Shown: in pieces, positions 33,946-45,281 of the stretch
How positions within the stretch are numbered: the stretch's first letter is position 1
How the letters are laid out: each line of letters opens with the position of its first letter
Assembly (NCBI RefSeq): GCF_018873765.1
Contig: NC_057919.1
Location: 19,508,698 to 19,572,697, forward strand
Direction of reading: 5' to 3'
From: Telopea speciosissima
Taxonomy: Eukaryota > Streptophyta > Magnoliopsida > Proteales > Proteaceae
Length of the DNA: 64,000 nucleotides
Notes under the pieces: model-generated
Told to the model about the DNA's origin: nothing
The model's database searches: none
What the model saw: the letters and a program-made list of their open reading frames with translations, nothing else
Program-made: the position numbers and the translations under genes

Positions 33946-35214
33946 CTATACCAAGTCCCAAGTGTGGTTGTCAGCTAAAGCAGCCAATTCCTCCTCCATA
34001 GCTGTCCTCCAGCCAGAGAGGGATAATGCCTCTGAAATAGACTTAGGGGTAGGATAGGACTCAATAGTGGGGAGACAAACAGAAAAGTTAGCCGATAAGC
34101 CCGTATAAGAAACAAAATGAGACAAAGGATGTTGAGTACAACTACGAACACCCTTACAAAGAGCAATGGGAATATCAAGATTAAAAGAAGGAATACGTAA
34201 CTGAGGAATAGGATCCACAAACGAAGTTGAAGTGGGAGGATCAGTAGAGACCGGGGGTGTTGTATCATCTGTAGGGCGCCGAACAAATGTGAACTTAACA
34301 GGAGGACGGGTTGGCCGAATAGGAGGAGGTGGAGGTGGAGGCGGCGGAGACGGAACAGCAGCCGGTTGACCCTGTGAAATAGGACGTTGCACCACATATA
34401 AAGGAAGATCCTCGTCGAATTCCAAGGAAACAAAAGATGTATCATCATAAGTAGTAGACTCAAAAAAGTTAACATCAGCAGAGACAAAGTATTTGCGAAG
34501 AATTGGTGAGTAACATCGATAACCTTTTTGAATGCGTAAATAACCCAAGAAAATACATTTAATAGACCGGGGATCTAATTTGGAACCTAGACGATGATCT
34601 CGAATAAAGCAAACACACCCAAAAATCCTAGGCGGCAAAACAAAGAGAGGTTCAATAGGAAATAAAAGAGAATGAAGAATCCCACCCTATACCACAGAAG
34701 ACGACATACGATTTATAAGAAAACAGACAGTCAAAACAGCATCAGTCCAAAAAACTTTTGGTACTTTCATCTAAAAAAGAAAGGAACGAGTCACTTCCAT
34801 TAAATGTCTATTCTTCCGTTCAGCCACACCATTTTGTTGGGGTGTGTCTGAACAAGAAGACTGGTGCAACATACCACGGTCAGCCATAAAAGAATTAAAT
34901 GGAGCAGAAAAATATTCAAGGACATTATCACTGCGTAAAACACGAATATTCTTATTAAACTGAGTCTGAATTTCAGTAACAAAGGCACGAAAAAATGACA
35001 AACAACTCAGATCAACCTTTCATTAAATAAATCCTGGTGACTCTAGAATAGTCATCAACAAAAGTAACAAAATATTTAAATCTCATCTTAAAAGTAACAA
35101 GGCAAGGCCCCCATACATCAGAATGCACAAAAGAAAAAGGGTACGCAGACCGTTTATTGACTCTAGGGGAATAACTCACACGGTGGAGCTTTCCAAACTA
35201 ACATGACTCACTCT
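33946..35214 (-). pseudogene. Copia integrase region
   Basis: RSDNVLEYFS...TPQQNGVAERKNRHL (34771-35001) is the catalytic core part of the integrase. GCVCFIRDHR...IFLGYLRIQKGYRCY (34460-34638) is the C-terminal GKGY-like region, followed by SLSGWRTAMEEELAAL leading to RT. Several stops and frameshifts disrupt the frame. Confidence 0.85.
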
Positions 35215-36732
35215 CTAAACTAGAAAGGCAACAAAAACGAGGATCCAACTTCTGTAGGCTCTGCAAAGACGGATGGCCCAGCCGACAGTGAACTTGATGT
35301 GGAGACAAAACACTGGAATAAGCAACTGAAGGAGAGTCTTCAAGATGATACAACCCCCTTGCTCACGCCCCCTACCAAGCATCTTCTTCGTCATAAGATC
35401 CTGAAAAACACAGGAATCAGGATAAAAGATCACTGAACAATTGTAGGCTTTAGTAATTTTACTAACAGAAAGCAGGTTACAAGGGAAGTCCAATAAATGG
35501 AGAACAGAAGACAAGGATAAGGACTTAGTTGGGTTGACAGTACCCGTGCCAGTGACTTTGGCAAGGGAACCATCAGCCAATGTAACACTAGACTCTGACG
35601 ACCGAAAGGAAGAAAAATTACCTGATACACCAGACATATGACCAAAAGCACTCGAATCAATGATCCAGGGACGAGAAGTGGAGAACCACGCAATGGCATT
35701 ACCTGTCTGGGCAAAAGTAGCTATGGAGGAAGATGTGGAGGGCTGAGAAATCTGAAACTGTGTGAACCGAGCACAATCCTCATCAGATAGTCTTGCCACC
35801 TTACCCTCAGAAGGTATAGTAGGAGACTCGGTACTAGCTGCTGAATTGGCATACTGCTGTTGCGGTGGCTTCCCATGAAGTTTCCAACAATAGCGTTGGA
35901 TGTGTCCTGATCGACCACAATGATTACAAGCCTTCACAGAACCAGAATTTTCACCACCATTACCACTACCATTGCCTCTTCCACCTCCAAGCCCAGCTAT
36001 ACCACCACCACGGTCCCCATTACACCCACCATTACCTCTCCCTTGACTAGAAGCAATAAGGGCAGAACTCTCACCATGAGTAGCTGCTGGTTTATGGGAA
36101 CTATCACGAGACACACGAAGAACGCGAGAAAAAGTTTCTGCAAGTGAGGCAACTTTATCACCTCTATGAATAGTGGAGTATATTGAGTCATATTCCTGGC
36201 CCAGTCCTCCCAAAAATCCCATAACTGCAAGTTGTTCACGTTGATCTTACATATGTTTCACATCCGAACTAATGGGCAGCAATGCATTTAACTCTTCAAA
36301 CATTCGTTTATAATCGGCGAAATATTGGGTCAATGGACGCTTCTTCCTAGCAACATGATAGAACTCCTGTGACAGCTCATATACACGGGATAGATTATTC
36401 TGTACAGAATACAAAACATTTAAGTAATCCCATAACTCCTTCACAGAATCTATATGAATCACTAAGTCAACAATCTGTGGATCCATACTATTCAACATCT
36501 GTCCCATAATGCGTGCATCTACAATTTCCCACGCTTCATCATCCTCTGGTTTGGCCGTTGTAAGATGTTTCTGTTGGCCACGACCAGTCAAAACAACCCA
36601 CATAATTTTCTTCCATTGCTGGAAATTACTCACCCCTTCCAATCTCTTCTCTGTAATAGATTTGGAAGAGCCCGAAACAACCTCAAAGATAACACCTTTG
36701 GAATCTTCAGTTGGGTCACCCATCTCGACCAA
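35215..36732 (-). pseudogene. Copia gag (UBN2 type), zinc knuckle and protease
   Basis: The gag starts at about 36732, with LEGVSNFQQWKKIMW and LNSMDPQIVDLV, and meets a TAA near 36246 that probably replaced a Gln codon. A CX2CX4HX4C zinc knuckle (CNHCGRSGHIQRYC) lies near 35890-35930. The protease box reads IDSSAFGHMSG, where active Copia proteases usually have DSGA, so the active-site Gly is lost. Confidence 0.88.
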
Positions 36733-37185
36733 GCAAACCGATGCAGAAATTCACAAACAACTAATAAAAACTATGCAAAAGTGATGAACCAACAAGCAAA
36801 CACGATCGCCAACAGCCACCAAAAAATTCAGAAATCGATGCACACTCAATATCCAGCAAAGATCGATTCAGGGAAAAGCTTACAAACAATCTTCAAACCA
36901 CCAAAAAAGGAACCGAAATCGAAAAATATTCTCTTCCCAAAACCCTGAATCGATATTAAGCAATCACCACAAAAACGAGACTAGGTTCCTTTATATAATC
37001 ATGAACCAGTCTCAGCAAACTCCACCAAAACGCAGCATAGGGTGCTACAACCCCTTCAAACTGTGGTCACGAAAATCTTCAAACTTGAAACCTTCAAAAC
37101 CGCAACATTGTCTTGAGTAATCTGAGAGTAATCGAGTAGGTCCTAGGATGTAGAATCGACTCCTAAGATCCTAGCTCTGATACCA

Positions 37186-37425
37186 TGTAAATAAAACCAG
37201 ATTTAATGGAGAAGATGGAGAGGAAGAAGAGGAAGAAGAGGAGAAGAGGCCGCAATCCTTTGGGGAGAACAACCGATTAAAGTTGAATTCCCCCTATCAC
37301 TAATTAATATAAGAATAGGGTACAAGAGATAAGAAGGGATACAATCCCCAAAATAACCCCACTAAACCCATCTTGGTATTAGTGCCAGGCACTAATACCG
37401 AGATGCCAAATCTCGATATCTAATA
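37186..37425 (-). repeat. 5' LTR of the Copia element
   Basis: 240-bp copy adjoining the primer-binding site at 37174-37185. Confidence 0.88.
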
Positions 37426-37430
37426 TAAAT

Positions 37431-38400
37431 GAATCTAAAAAATGAAAGGGTAAAAGGGAGAGAAGGACATACCTCGAAAACAAGACATTAAAGAACACAT
37501 TTTAACTAAAAGTGGAAGGAAGAAATTGCATTTTTCTTTCCTAAATCCACATTATATTTACTTTTTTTAATGATGCCTGTACTCTGAAGTTAGATTAGCT
37601 GAGAAAATTCTCTAAGCTATTATGTTCTTAACCAAACATTCAAAGCCACTTTCCATATGATATTAATTTATTACATGCAAGTTTCTAAAGCATAGATAAC
37701 CAAAGCCCTAGATGATGGCCTTTTCATCCCAAGATATCGAATGATGATACCTGTCATTATTTGATCTGTTAAATAAATAGGGGATATAATATTATGAAAT
37801 TTGATAATAATCCATTAAGTCAGGCTACTTCAAGGATACAAAATGATAAACAGGCAATACTTATATCAACACAAGGTATAGAGTACCTCCTTTCCCCCAA
37901 CTTAAAGTAGTTACCTACTAGTTAAACCCTTTTCACTAGTTTCCTTGTTTGATGTTATTTCCAGTTTCTATGTTTCCTTAGTGGAGTCTATGTAGTAGTT
38001 TCTATTTTGTAGGATTCCTTTCTCATGTTAACATCTTTGTTCGAAGGTAGAAGAAGTGGTGATGTCCTTTTAATGTCACCATAACAATTTCTTTTCCATT
38101 TTACCCCTCACTTCTTCCTTTATTCTATCAAGTTCTTAATTTATCTTTCATTCCAAGTTTACTCCTAATAAATAAATACTCTCTCTTTTGTAACCTTTTC
38201 CTATTGAGCTGCCAAACATCCCCTTTCAATTTCTGGTTAATTCCAAAATTTTAACTCTCTTTATATACTCAGAGATATTTACAAAACTTCCACTATCTTT
38301 TGTTGTTGACCCATGAGAACTTGGGTGGGCCCATAAGCGATCCAAACCAAGTATTTTTGGAACCTTGGATTACATCAATTTGTAGCAAAGCCGAATATCC
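37431..38400. other. NAC intron 1, unassigned
   Basis: No gene or bounded element was recognised. Confidence 0.35.
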
Positions 38401-38479
38401 TCCATACCCCAACCATAGTGGCCAATAGTGAGGTTATTCAGCGATTTAACTCTCAAAAGAAATGTGACAAATATCCAAA

Positions 38480-38815
38480 CAAGAGAACCAGTGATCAGAA
38501 GAGAAGAGAAGAGAATGGACGGAAAGGGGGACTGTCTAGAGATGAAGAATCGATATTAGCAATCCCCCCCCCCCTAATGTCTTTATTTATATTCATTAGA
38601 TTACATAACTCTAAACTCCTATTTATAATAGGAATCTGAGATAAAATCTAAATACAACTCTAAGACTAAAATAGAAACTAAACTACTGACTCTGAGACAC
38701 TTACATATACCAGGACTCCAAGGCTTACATAGACCAAATCTCAATAGAGGAGGATTTCCCTATCAAGTCCAATGTACCACTCGGTACCTATATTTAACAC
38801 TCCTTCTCAAGCTGG
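38480..38815 (-). mobile_element. Copia LTR and purine tract fragment
   Basis: On the + strand the sequence ends TATATTTAACA at 38799 and is followed by CTCCTTCTCAAGCTGGAG. This is the same LTR-end plus purine-tract junction as in the Copia element at 32507 (ATCTAACA, CTCCCCCTCAAGCTGGAG). The left LTR border is uncertain, and the polyprotein coding expected to the right is absent. Confidence 0.6.
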
Positions 38816-39390
38816 AGTATACATATATCAAATGAATGCTCCAAGAACAAGAACAGAAATTTAAAAACAACACCAGTCTTGAATAGCAATTGTAGATGCC
38901 AGTGAACACGAAGAGAGAGACAAGAATCATTTAGGTAGCAATATCAATTCAAGCATACAAATCATCAACAGCATCAATAGATAATACTCGTCGTGTCGAA
39001 CAAATCCAACTAGTAACAAGCAAAATAGGCGGTAGTGAACATTAACCGCAATCCACAATATCATATCAACAACAACAATATCAAAAGCACTTCACAAAGA
39101 AGGCTAGTAGTCATCTTCCCAAGGAAAGATAAAAGTGTAGCATCCAACGGCTACATCAAAAGCCCTTCTCAAGGAAAACAGGTAGTAAGTAACATTCTAC
39201 TCAAACAAAGGCAGATCTCGAGCCCCAAACAGAGGCCTCACATAAAAACTCCAATGATAAATAGGTAGTATAGGTTACCGCGGACCAGATAGCATCATGT
39301 TGTTGTAGACCAGATAAACAATATAGGTTACTGTGGACCATATAAGCAATATAGGATACTGCGGACCTGAGGCCCGAAAGCTTTCATTTC
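38816..39390. other. Unassigned repeat-derived DNA with a 35-40 bp tandem motif
   Basis: At 39272-39367 phrases such as TATAGGTTAC(C/T)G(C/T)GGACC recur three times at 55- and 38-bp intervals. No coding was recognised. Confidence 0.4.
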
Positions 39391-39588
39391 ATGGACATGT
39401 CCATTTTGGAAATAATTTCATTCAGAAATATCTTCCTATGGAACTATCTCTCTCATCATACCCTTATTCTCATTCTTGAGAATAAAAAGATTACCATCCC
39501 TCTACTTGTGGAACACAAGTTCAAGTGCAAAATAGGCTTCTTACCACAAAACCGTGGTGAGATTAAAACAATGACATCTACTCATTGG
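39391..39588 (+). pseudogene. Possible protease-side fragment of the pararetrovirus remnant
   Basis: An open + frame here ends exactly where a hAT-like element is inserted (39589), and RT-like coding starts just beyond that element's other end. Position suggests it belongs to the same pararetroviral copy. Domain similarity by eye is weak. Confidence 0.3.
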
Positions 39589-41809
39589 CTTAGTTGTCAA
39601 GGCGTCGCCTAGGCACCACCTAGGCATCCAGGCGGATTTTATGGTGTTTGGGCGGTTGCCGCCTTAGTGTTATTGAATACCTTGGCCCTTATTTATGCCA
39701 AAAATTATTTAATTTTATATTTGTTATTTCATTTACTAAAGATATTATTCATAAGTAAGCAAATAGCCCCCTATTTGAATCCAATAAAAATATTTAAAAA
39801 AATCAAATTCCAAAAAGATAAAAAGTCAACCCCTCAATTTAAGAACAAAAACTGAATTTTTGACGATAGGTGAAATTTTCAATTTTCTAATGCTGAGGTT
39901 TTTCTCAAATCTAAAAATATCATAAATCTTAATATGGTAAAATATTGCTAAAAACCAAAAGTGCGGTAAAATATTCATTTGTTTTGAAATCCAAAAAAAT
40001 ATTTCCATTCATAACAATTTTGATAACATTCGCGTACACCAAATAAGGTTTGACCGGAACATAACCCTTTCAATATAAATTAGATTTAAGCAATCTAGGA
40101 TTTGTTGGAAAACTGGTTTTATGGTCTACCTAATAAAAAGTCTCATGTAAAAATATAATCATTTGACCAGTCAAACTTCTTAGAAAACAAGAACTTTTCT
40201 TTAAATTGAGAGCAGTTTAATTACTTATAGATAAGATCATATTTTCAAAAAACAATATAAACCAAATGTGAGACTAGGTATACCGTGACAATGACCTATT
40301 CCAAGAACAGCATAAACTAACTGTATGTTTTGATTGTTTCAAACTTCCAATAGTTTGCTTCTTCAATTCTGTTGTATTCTAGTTATATGTTGATTTTTGA
40401 TTACTTGATGTGACTTAATGTGGCTTAATGACAACTTTTGATGGTTTGATGTTGCTTAATGTTGATTTTTTTTTATAATATAAGGTATACATTGTAACCA
40501 AGGAATTAAGTATCGGAGCGTATCGTATCGTCTCGGCCGATACGTCTCGGTATCGGTCATGGCCGAGACGAGACAGGTCGAGACGTATCTTTTTTTTTAA
40601 AAATGCAAATGTCTCGAATGTATCGGTATGTATCGACCGATACATATCGATACGATACGATACGGTCGATACAGACGAGACATGATTTAAACCATTATTT
40701 TATTATTTTTGAAATAACGATACATACCGAGACGTCTCGATACGTATCGGCAACTTAAAAACCACATGGGCCAAGTCTTCTCAAAACAGAAAACTCGAGC
40801 AGGAGCAGGCTGGCAAAAAAAACAGTTCCAGCTTTGAGAAACCATAAAAAAACATCTTTAAACTTGGTTTTTGCCAAAGATTTGTTGAGGGCTTTGATTC
40901 CTTTGCCAAAAACGATCCTAAAGGAGGTGAAATCTCATCATTTGTTGCATCTAACAGCCCACATTCGAAATCAAAAGGTGTTCTTGAAGGGTAAGGTAGG
41001 TCTTTTGAAAAAAACTTGATTCTTTTGTTTAAATCTTTGATTTTTGGTATTTTTTTTGTTATGATTCAAAGGGAATATGTTAAACTAACTTAGTATTGCA
41101 TTCTTTGTATACATTTACAAAGATTTGAGTTCAAAATCCATGTTTCTTTGCATTTTTTACCCAAAACCGAAAATTGCTTCTTTAAAATGATTTTTTTTTT
41201 AATTTTCTTCTAAAATTTAAAACAAATGCTAATGTATATAATATATGTACTATATTATGTATAGATCTATCACATTCCAAGAAGATTATATATTTACCCT
41301 AAAATCTATCACAATAGTCACTCCTATTGTTGAAGACCCTTACAGATATGACTTTGATCCACCCCGACATTCTTCATAGCAATTGAGTGACTTTACATGT
41401 AAGAAATTTCATCTTTTAATCTTTTATAACAATTTCAATGTGCCGCACTTGTCTGGTTATTGATTATTCACAATTCTTAGTATATATGCATGATATATGA
41501 CACAAATTGCTTGTTTATATTGTTTTTATTGTCCAAAAGTGTATTTCCATGTGTATTTTGATCATTTTCATGCGTTTCTACAACGATCGATACGTATCTC
41601 CGATACGATACGATACGTCTCTTAAAATCGCCCGACCGATACGATACCCGATACCGATACTTAAATCCTTGATTGTAACATACTAAATAATGTTCGAAAA
41701 GAGGGGAAATAAAAAATAACACTTGGGCTCCATGGTCACCTAGGCGGGCGCCTTGTCGCCTAAGCGTTTAGGGACCCCAACACCGCCTTGGGTTTCCTTG
41801 ATAACTATG
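39589..41809. mobile_element. hAT-like element of the CATAGTTGTC family, carrying a nested insertion
   Basis: Ends CTTAGTTGTCAAGGCG and CCTTGATAACTATG are an inverted pair, and flanks CTCATTGG (39581-39588) and CTCATTAG (41810-41817) agree at 7 of 8 bases. Terminal regions are rich in CGCCTAGGCG words. Its reverse complement matches the 42099-42833 element over most of its length. The nested element at 40499-41671 accounts for about half its size; without it the element is about 1.04 kb. No transposase coding was seen. Confidence 0.8.
40499..41671. mobile_element. Nested hAT-like element with CGATACG subterminal repeats, TSD ATTGTAAC
   Basis: ATTGTAAC flanks it at 40491-40498 and 41672-41679. 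It starts CAAGGAATTAAGTATCGG and ends in the inverse (CCGATACTTAAATCCTTG). The left 250 bp and right 100 bp are packed with GATACG, CGTATCG and GTCTCG words on both strands. No transposase coding was seen. The 1,173-bp body is intact in structure. Confidence 0.85.
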
Positions 41810-41856
41810 CTCATTAGATCTATAAAACCTTTGAACAAAACCTTAGTGAAGACTCA

Positions 41857-42098
41857 TTGAAACTATGGTCTCATAGTCCAAGATACTGTAGTCTTGAGAT
41901 GTCAGACAACCCTAATAAAAAAATTACAGTCAAACCCATGATCTATACTAAACAAGATATAAATGAATTTGAAATTCAATTACAAAAATTATTGGAGAAA
42001 AGACTCATTGAGGAAACAAATAGTCCTCATTCTAGTCCTGCCTTCATGGTAAGAAACCATGCAAAAATTAAAAGAGGAAAATCCAGAATGGTTAGCAA
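41857..42098 (+). pseudogene. Endogenous pararetrovirus RT, N-terminal fragment
   Basis: The frame matches the start of a Caulimoviridae-type reverse transcriptase rather than a Copia or gypsy one. Key residues include the LLEKRLIEE helix, SPHSSPAFMV, and the KIKRGKSRMV strand. The coding is interrupted at 42099 by a CATAGTTGTC element and resumes at 42842. It is a decayed old copy; I have not reconstructed it. Confidence 0.7.
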
Positions 42099-42833
42099 CA
42101 TAGTTGTTAAGGCGGCAAAGTGACCCAAGGCGCTGGAGGGGTGTCTAAGCGCTTAGGCGACAAGGCGCCCACCTAGGTGACTAAAGCGCCCCAAGTGCTT
42201 TTTTTTTTTATTTCCCCCTTTTCTAGCATTATTTAGTATATTACAATATATATCTTATATCATCAAAAATCAACATTAAGCCTTCTCAAGTCATCAAAAA
42301 TCAACATTAAGTCACATCAAGTCATCAAAAAACAATATTAAGCCACAGCAAGTCATCAAAAATCAACATAGAACTAGAAGAGAATATAACTAAAGATGCA
42401 CGCTATTAGAAGTTTGAAACAATCAAACATACATTTGGTTTATACTGTTCTTAGAAAATATGATCTTATCTATAAGTATTAAAATTGTTCTTGATTTAGA
42501 TAAATGTTCTTGTTCTCTAAGAAGTTTGACTAGTTAAATGATTTTATTTTACATGAGACTTTTAGTATTAGGTAGAGCAAAAAACCAACTTTCCAACAAA
42601 ACCAAAGTTGCTTAAATCTGATTTATATTGAAGAAGTTATGTTCCGTTCAAACCTTATTTGATATGCGCGAATGCAATCAAAATTGTTCTGAATGAAAAT
42701 ATTTTTTTAGACATCAAAACAAATGAATATTTTACCGCACTTTTGGTTTTTAGCAATGTCTTACCATATTAAGATTTACAGAATTTTTAAATTTGAGAAA
42801 ACCCCCAGCATTAGCGACGCCTAGACAACTATG
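42099..42833. mobile_element. 735-bp hAT-like element of the CATAGTTGTC family, TSD GTTAGCAA
   Basis: Identical GTTAGCAA copies lie at 42091-42098 and 42834-42841. Ends CATAGTTGT and ACAACTATG are exact inverses. The left end has CGCTTAGGCGACAAGGCG words, and the interior matches the 39589 element in the opposite orientation. It lacks about 300 bp present there. It splits the pararetrovirus RT coding. Confidence 0.88.
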
Positions 42834-42841
42834 GTTAGCAA

Positions 42842-43545
42842 TTATAAACGGTTAGACCAAAACCTTCAATTTTATGGATGTTTCATTCCTCGAAAAGATG
42901 TCTTGATTAATTAAACCAAGCACGCCAAATATTATAGTAAATTTGACTGTAAGTCCGATATTTGGAAAATAAAGCTCACTAAGGAATCAAAACCTCTAAC
43001 AGCTTTTAGTGTCCCATATAATCATTATCAATGGACTGTTATGCCCTTTGGTCTTTATAATGCCCCTCAAATCTTCCAGCAATGGATCAATGGAATCTTT
43101 TCCGATCTTAAAGATTTTTGTGTGATATATATTGACGATATATTAGTCTTCTCAAATACCTTAGAATACCATGAAAAACATTAAATTGTTTGTGATAATT
43201 TCATAAAAATGGAATTAGCCTTGGCCAAAAGAAAATTGAGGTAGAACAAACTTCAATTGATTTTCTTGGTATTGCATTAGATCAATCCAGTCTAAAATTA
43301 CAAGAGCATATAATTTCCAAAATCAAGGATTCCCTAAAAACATTGTTGATAAAAACCAATTACAAAGCTTTTTAGGAATCCTTAATTATGGTAGAAATAT
43401 ATCCTAATTAATTTAAGAAAGAAAAACCTCTTTTAGATAGATTAAAGAAAAATAAAGAATTTGTCTGGAATAAGTCTGATTCTGATACTGTCTGACAAAT
43501 CAAGGATTCAATCAAGGAAATTCCAACAGTTAATTTTCCAAACGA
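42842..43545 (+). pseudogene. Endogenous pararetrovirus RT (palm, thumb) remnant
   Basis: The frame continues directly from the fragment ending at 42098. It contains the FDCKS palm motif, PLTAFS, the VMPFGL-x-NAPQIFQ region and the catalytic YIDD box (about 43129-43140), then degrades through stops and frameshifts toward 43545. A TAA at about 42909, other stops near 43184 and 43243, and a single-base frame change make it non-functional. The family match (Caulimoviridae) rests on motif spacing and has not been tested by phylogeny. Confidence 0.72.
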
Positions 43546-43849
43546 TTGGAATTGTTGGAATTCTGACTTGAAGAAGGAATTGAAAGAAGAGTTGAGTATT
43601 GAAGGGGTTTTAGGGTTTGGTCTGAAATCTTTTAAGGTGAGTTTATTTAATTCAAAATCTGAATTGTTGGGTTCAATTGGGACTTAAAATGAACTATTAA
43701 TGAGGGATGTGGAATCGATTTTGATGGGGTTTAAGACCCAATTGAATGCATTGGTGGAACAAGTATCAAATCCCATTGAAAAACTTGCTAAATAGAGCAA
43801 AAACTCTGTTTTGGAACAGAGACAAATTTGACATTTAGGGGTTTTTTGG

Positions 43850-45281
43850 ACTTAAAACCAAATTGGCTTGGATCGTACCTATTGTATTGTATTTACTGAG
43901 GTTTGAATGATTGTAGGAGAGCTTCCATACACGTGCTGTTAAATACGGATGCGTACTTTATTCAGAAAAGGTGAGGGAATCATGACTATGTTTTATGAAG
44001 TGTGTACATGCTATATGTTAAAATGAATGAATGTAGTATGAATGATTAAATACTATCAAGATTATACTAATTTAAATTTCTAACACATAGTACATGTATG
44101 TTGAACATTATGAAGTGTTTATATGAAATGTTTTGATGCATATGACTAATGACTGTGGAATGAGATCTTAAATGTGTAGTGTGATGAACAATGTAAAGGA
44201 ATGATTCTATTTATCATGTCATGTGAAAGTAAAGTATGAAAATGGAATGAAAGAAAAAGGAATAAAAGAAGTAAATGAAAGAAAGAGATGTTTATGTGAT
44301 GGTTAATGGTAATTGTGTTAAACACCTCTGTGGCTACCGCCCCTTTCCAGGAGAGGGTTATGTACTGGATGAGGACCGTATGATGAGTAGGACCACGTCC
44401 ATCCCAAGGCTCCGGTGCCTAGAATAAGGTATAGATGTGGCCTACAGTATAGCTAGTGTTTACCCTCCCTCCGGTGTCTGGAACAAGGAGAAAGTAAGAC
44501 TAGTAGATGTTATGATGTAGAGCCCAGGGCTCCGGTGCCTGGATACACGGGAGTAGATAAGTCTAGTATGATGTTTAAATAGATGAGGGGTCCTCCCCCA
44601 GGGCTCCGGTGCCTTGATAGTTGGGAATAGAGCGCATCTATAATGCCCACTATATCATCCTCCCCAGGGCTACAACACCTAGGACCCAAGTAAAATAGTA
44701 ATATGAGGTCGACTTACCACCCTCAACTGTTTGTGCACCATGGTAGTTCACCAAATGGCCCAAGACCTGACCTAATTAATTAAAGAATGAAATGCTATTT
44801 TTGTTATTTATGTCTTTGTACTATTAATTATATTTTGAATGCTTGTGTGTATAGAATCATGTGTTCCTCACTGAACGTAAGCTCATCCTATATGAGTTGG
44901 TGTTTTTCAGATGAAGAGACAGGGGAGGAAGTTTTCACTGCTCCAGGGTTTCAGAGTAGAGAGCCTTGATCTAGGATTTAGAATTTCTGGTCACTTGTTT
45001 TGGATTGTAGGTAGTATGTGGATGATAGACCAGTTTGTATATGTTTGTATGTAACTTGAAAAATTATGTAATTAATCTTTTTGACATGTACAGGACTGTA
45101 AATATTTATAGCCACCAGTGTATAAGTTAATTTGGGAATGTTCTATAAATATAATCCTTCCGCTGTGTTTATATATGATCTGAGACTCTATTTGTCTGAT
45201 TTATATAGACGAATGTGACCCTAAGAGGTCAGCGCTCTTGAGAGCAGTGCCAAATACCCTACCCGGGTTTGGGGCGTTACA
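43850..45281 (+). mobile_element. Gypsy-type LTR (Tekay-like), plus orientation
   Basis: The segment ends GGGGCGTTACA, a common end of plant chromovirus LTRs, and includes the ACTGAACGTAAGCTCATCC phrase I associate with such LTRs. It contains a series of CCAGGGCTCCGGTGCCTGG-like hairpin words at about 65-75 bp spacing (44408-44700). Its left border was not defined. Confidence 0.5.

Larger units (their letters stand above)
32277..37425 (-). mobile_element. Full-length Copia retrotransposon (short LTR, Ale-like), in NAC intron 1
   Basis: LTRs at 32277-32507 and 37186-37425 begin TGTAAATAAAA and end with a GATATCTAA(C/T)A. The flanks GAAAT (32272-32276) and TAAAT (37426-37430) agree at 4 of 5 bases. 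On the minus strand the 5' LTR is followed at once by TGGTATCAGAGC, the initiator Met-tRNA primer site (37174-37185). TTGAGGGGGAG adjoins the 3' LTR. Between them lie gag, protease, integrase, RT and RNase H in Copia order, interrupted by stops and frameshifts. It is in the same orientation as the NAC gene. Confidence 0.92.
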
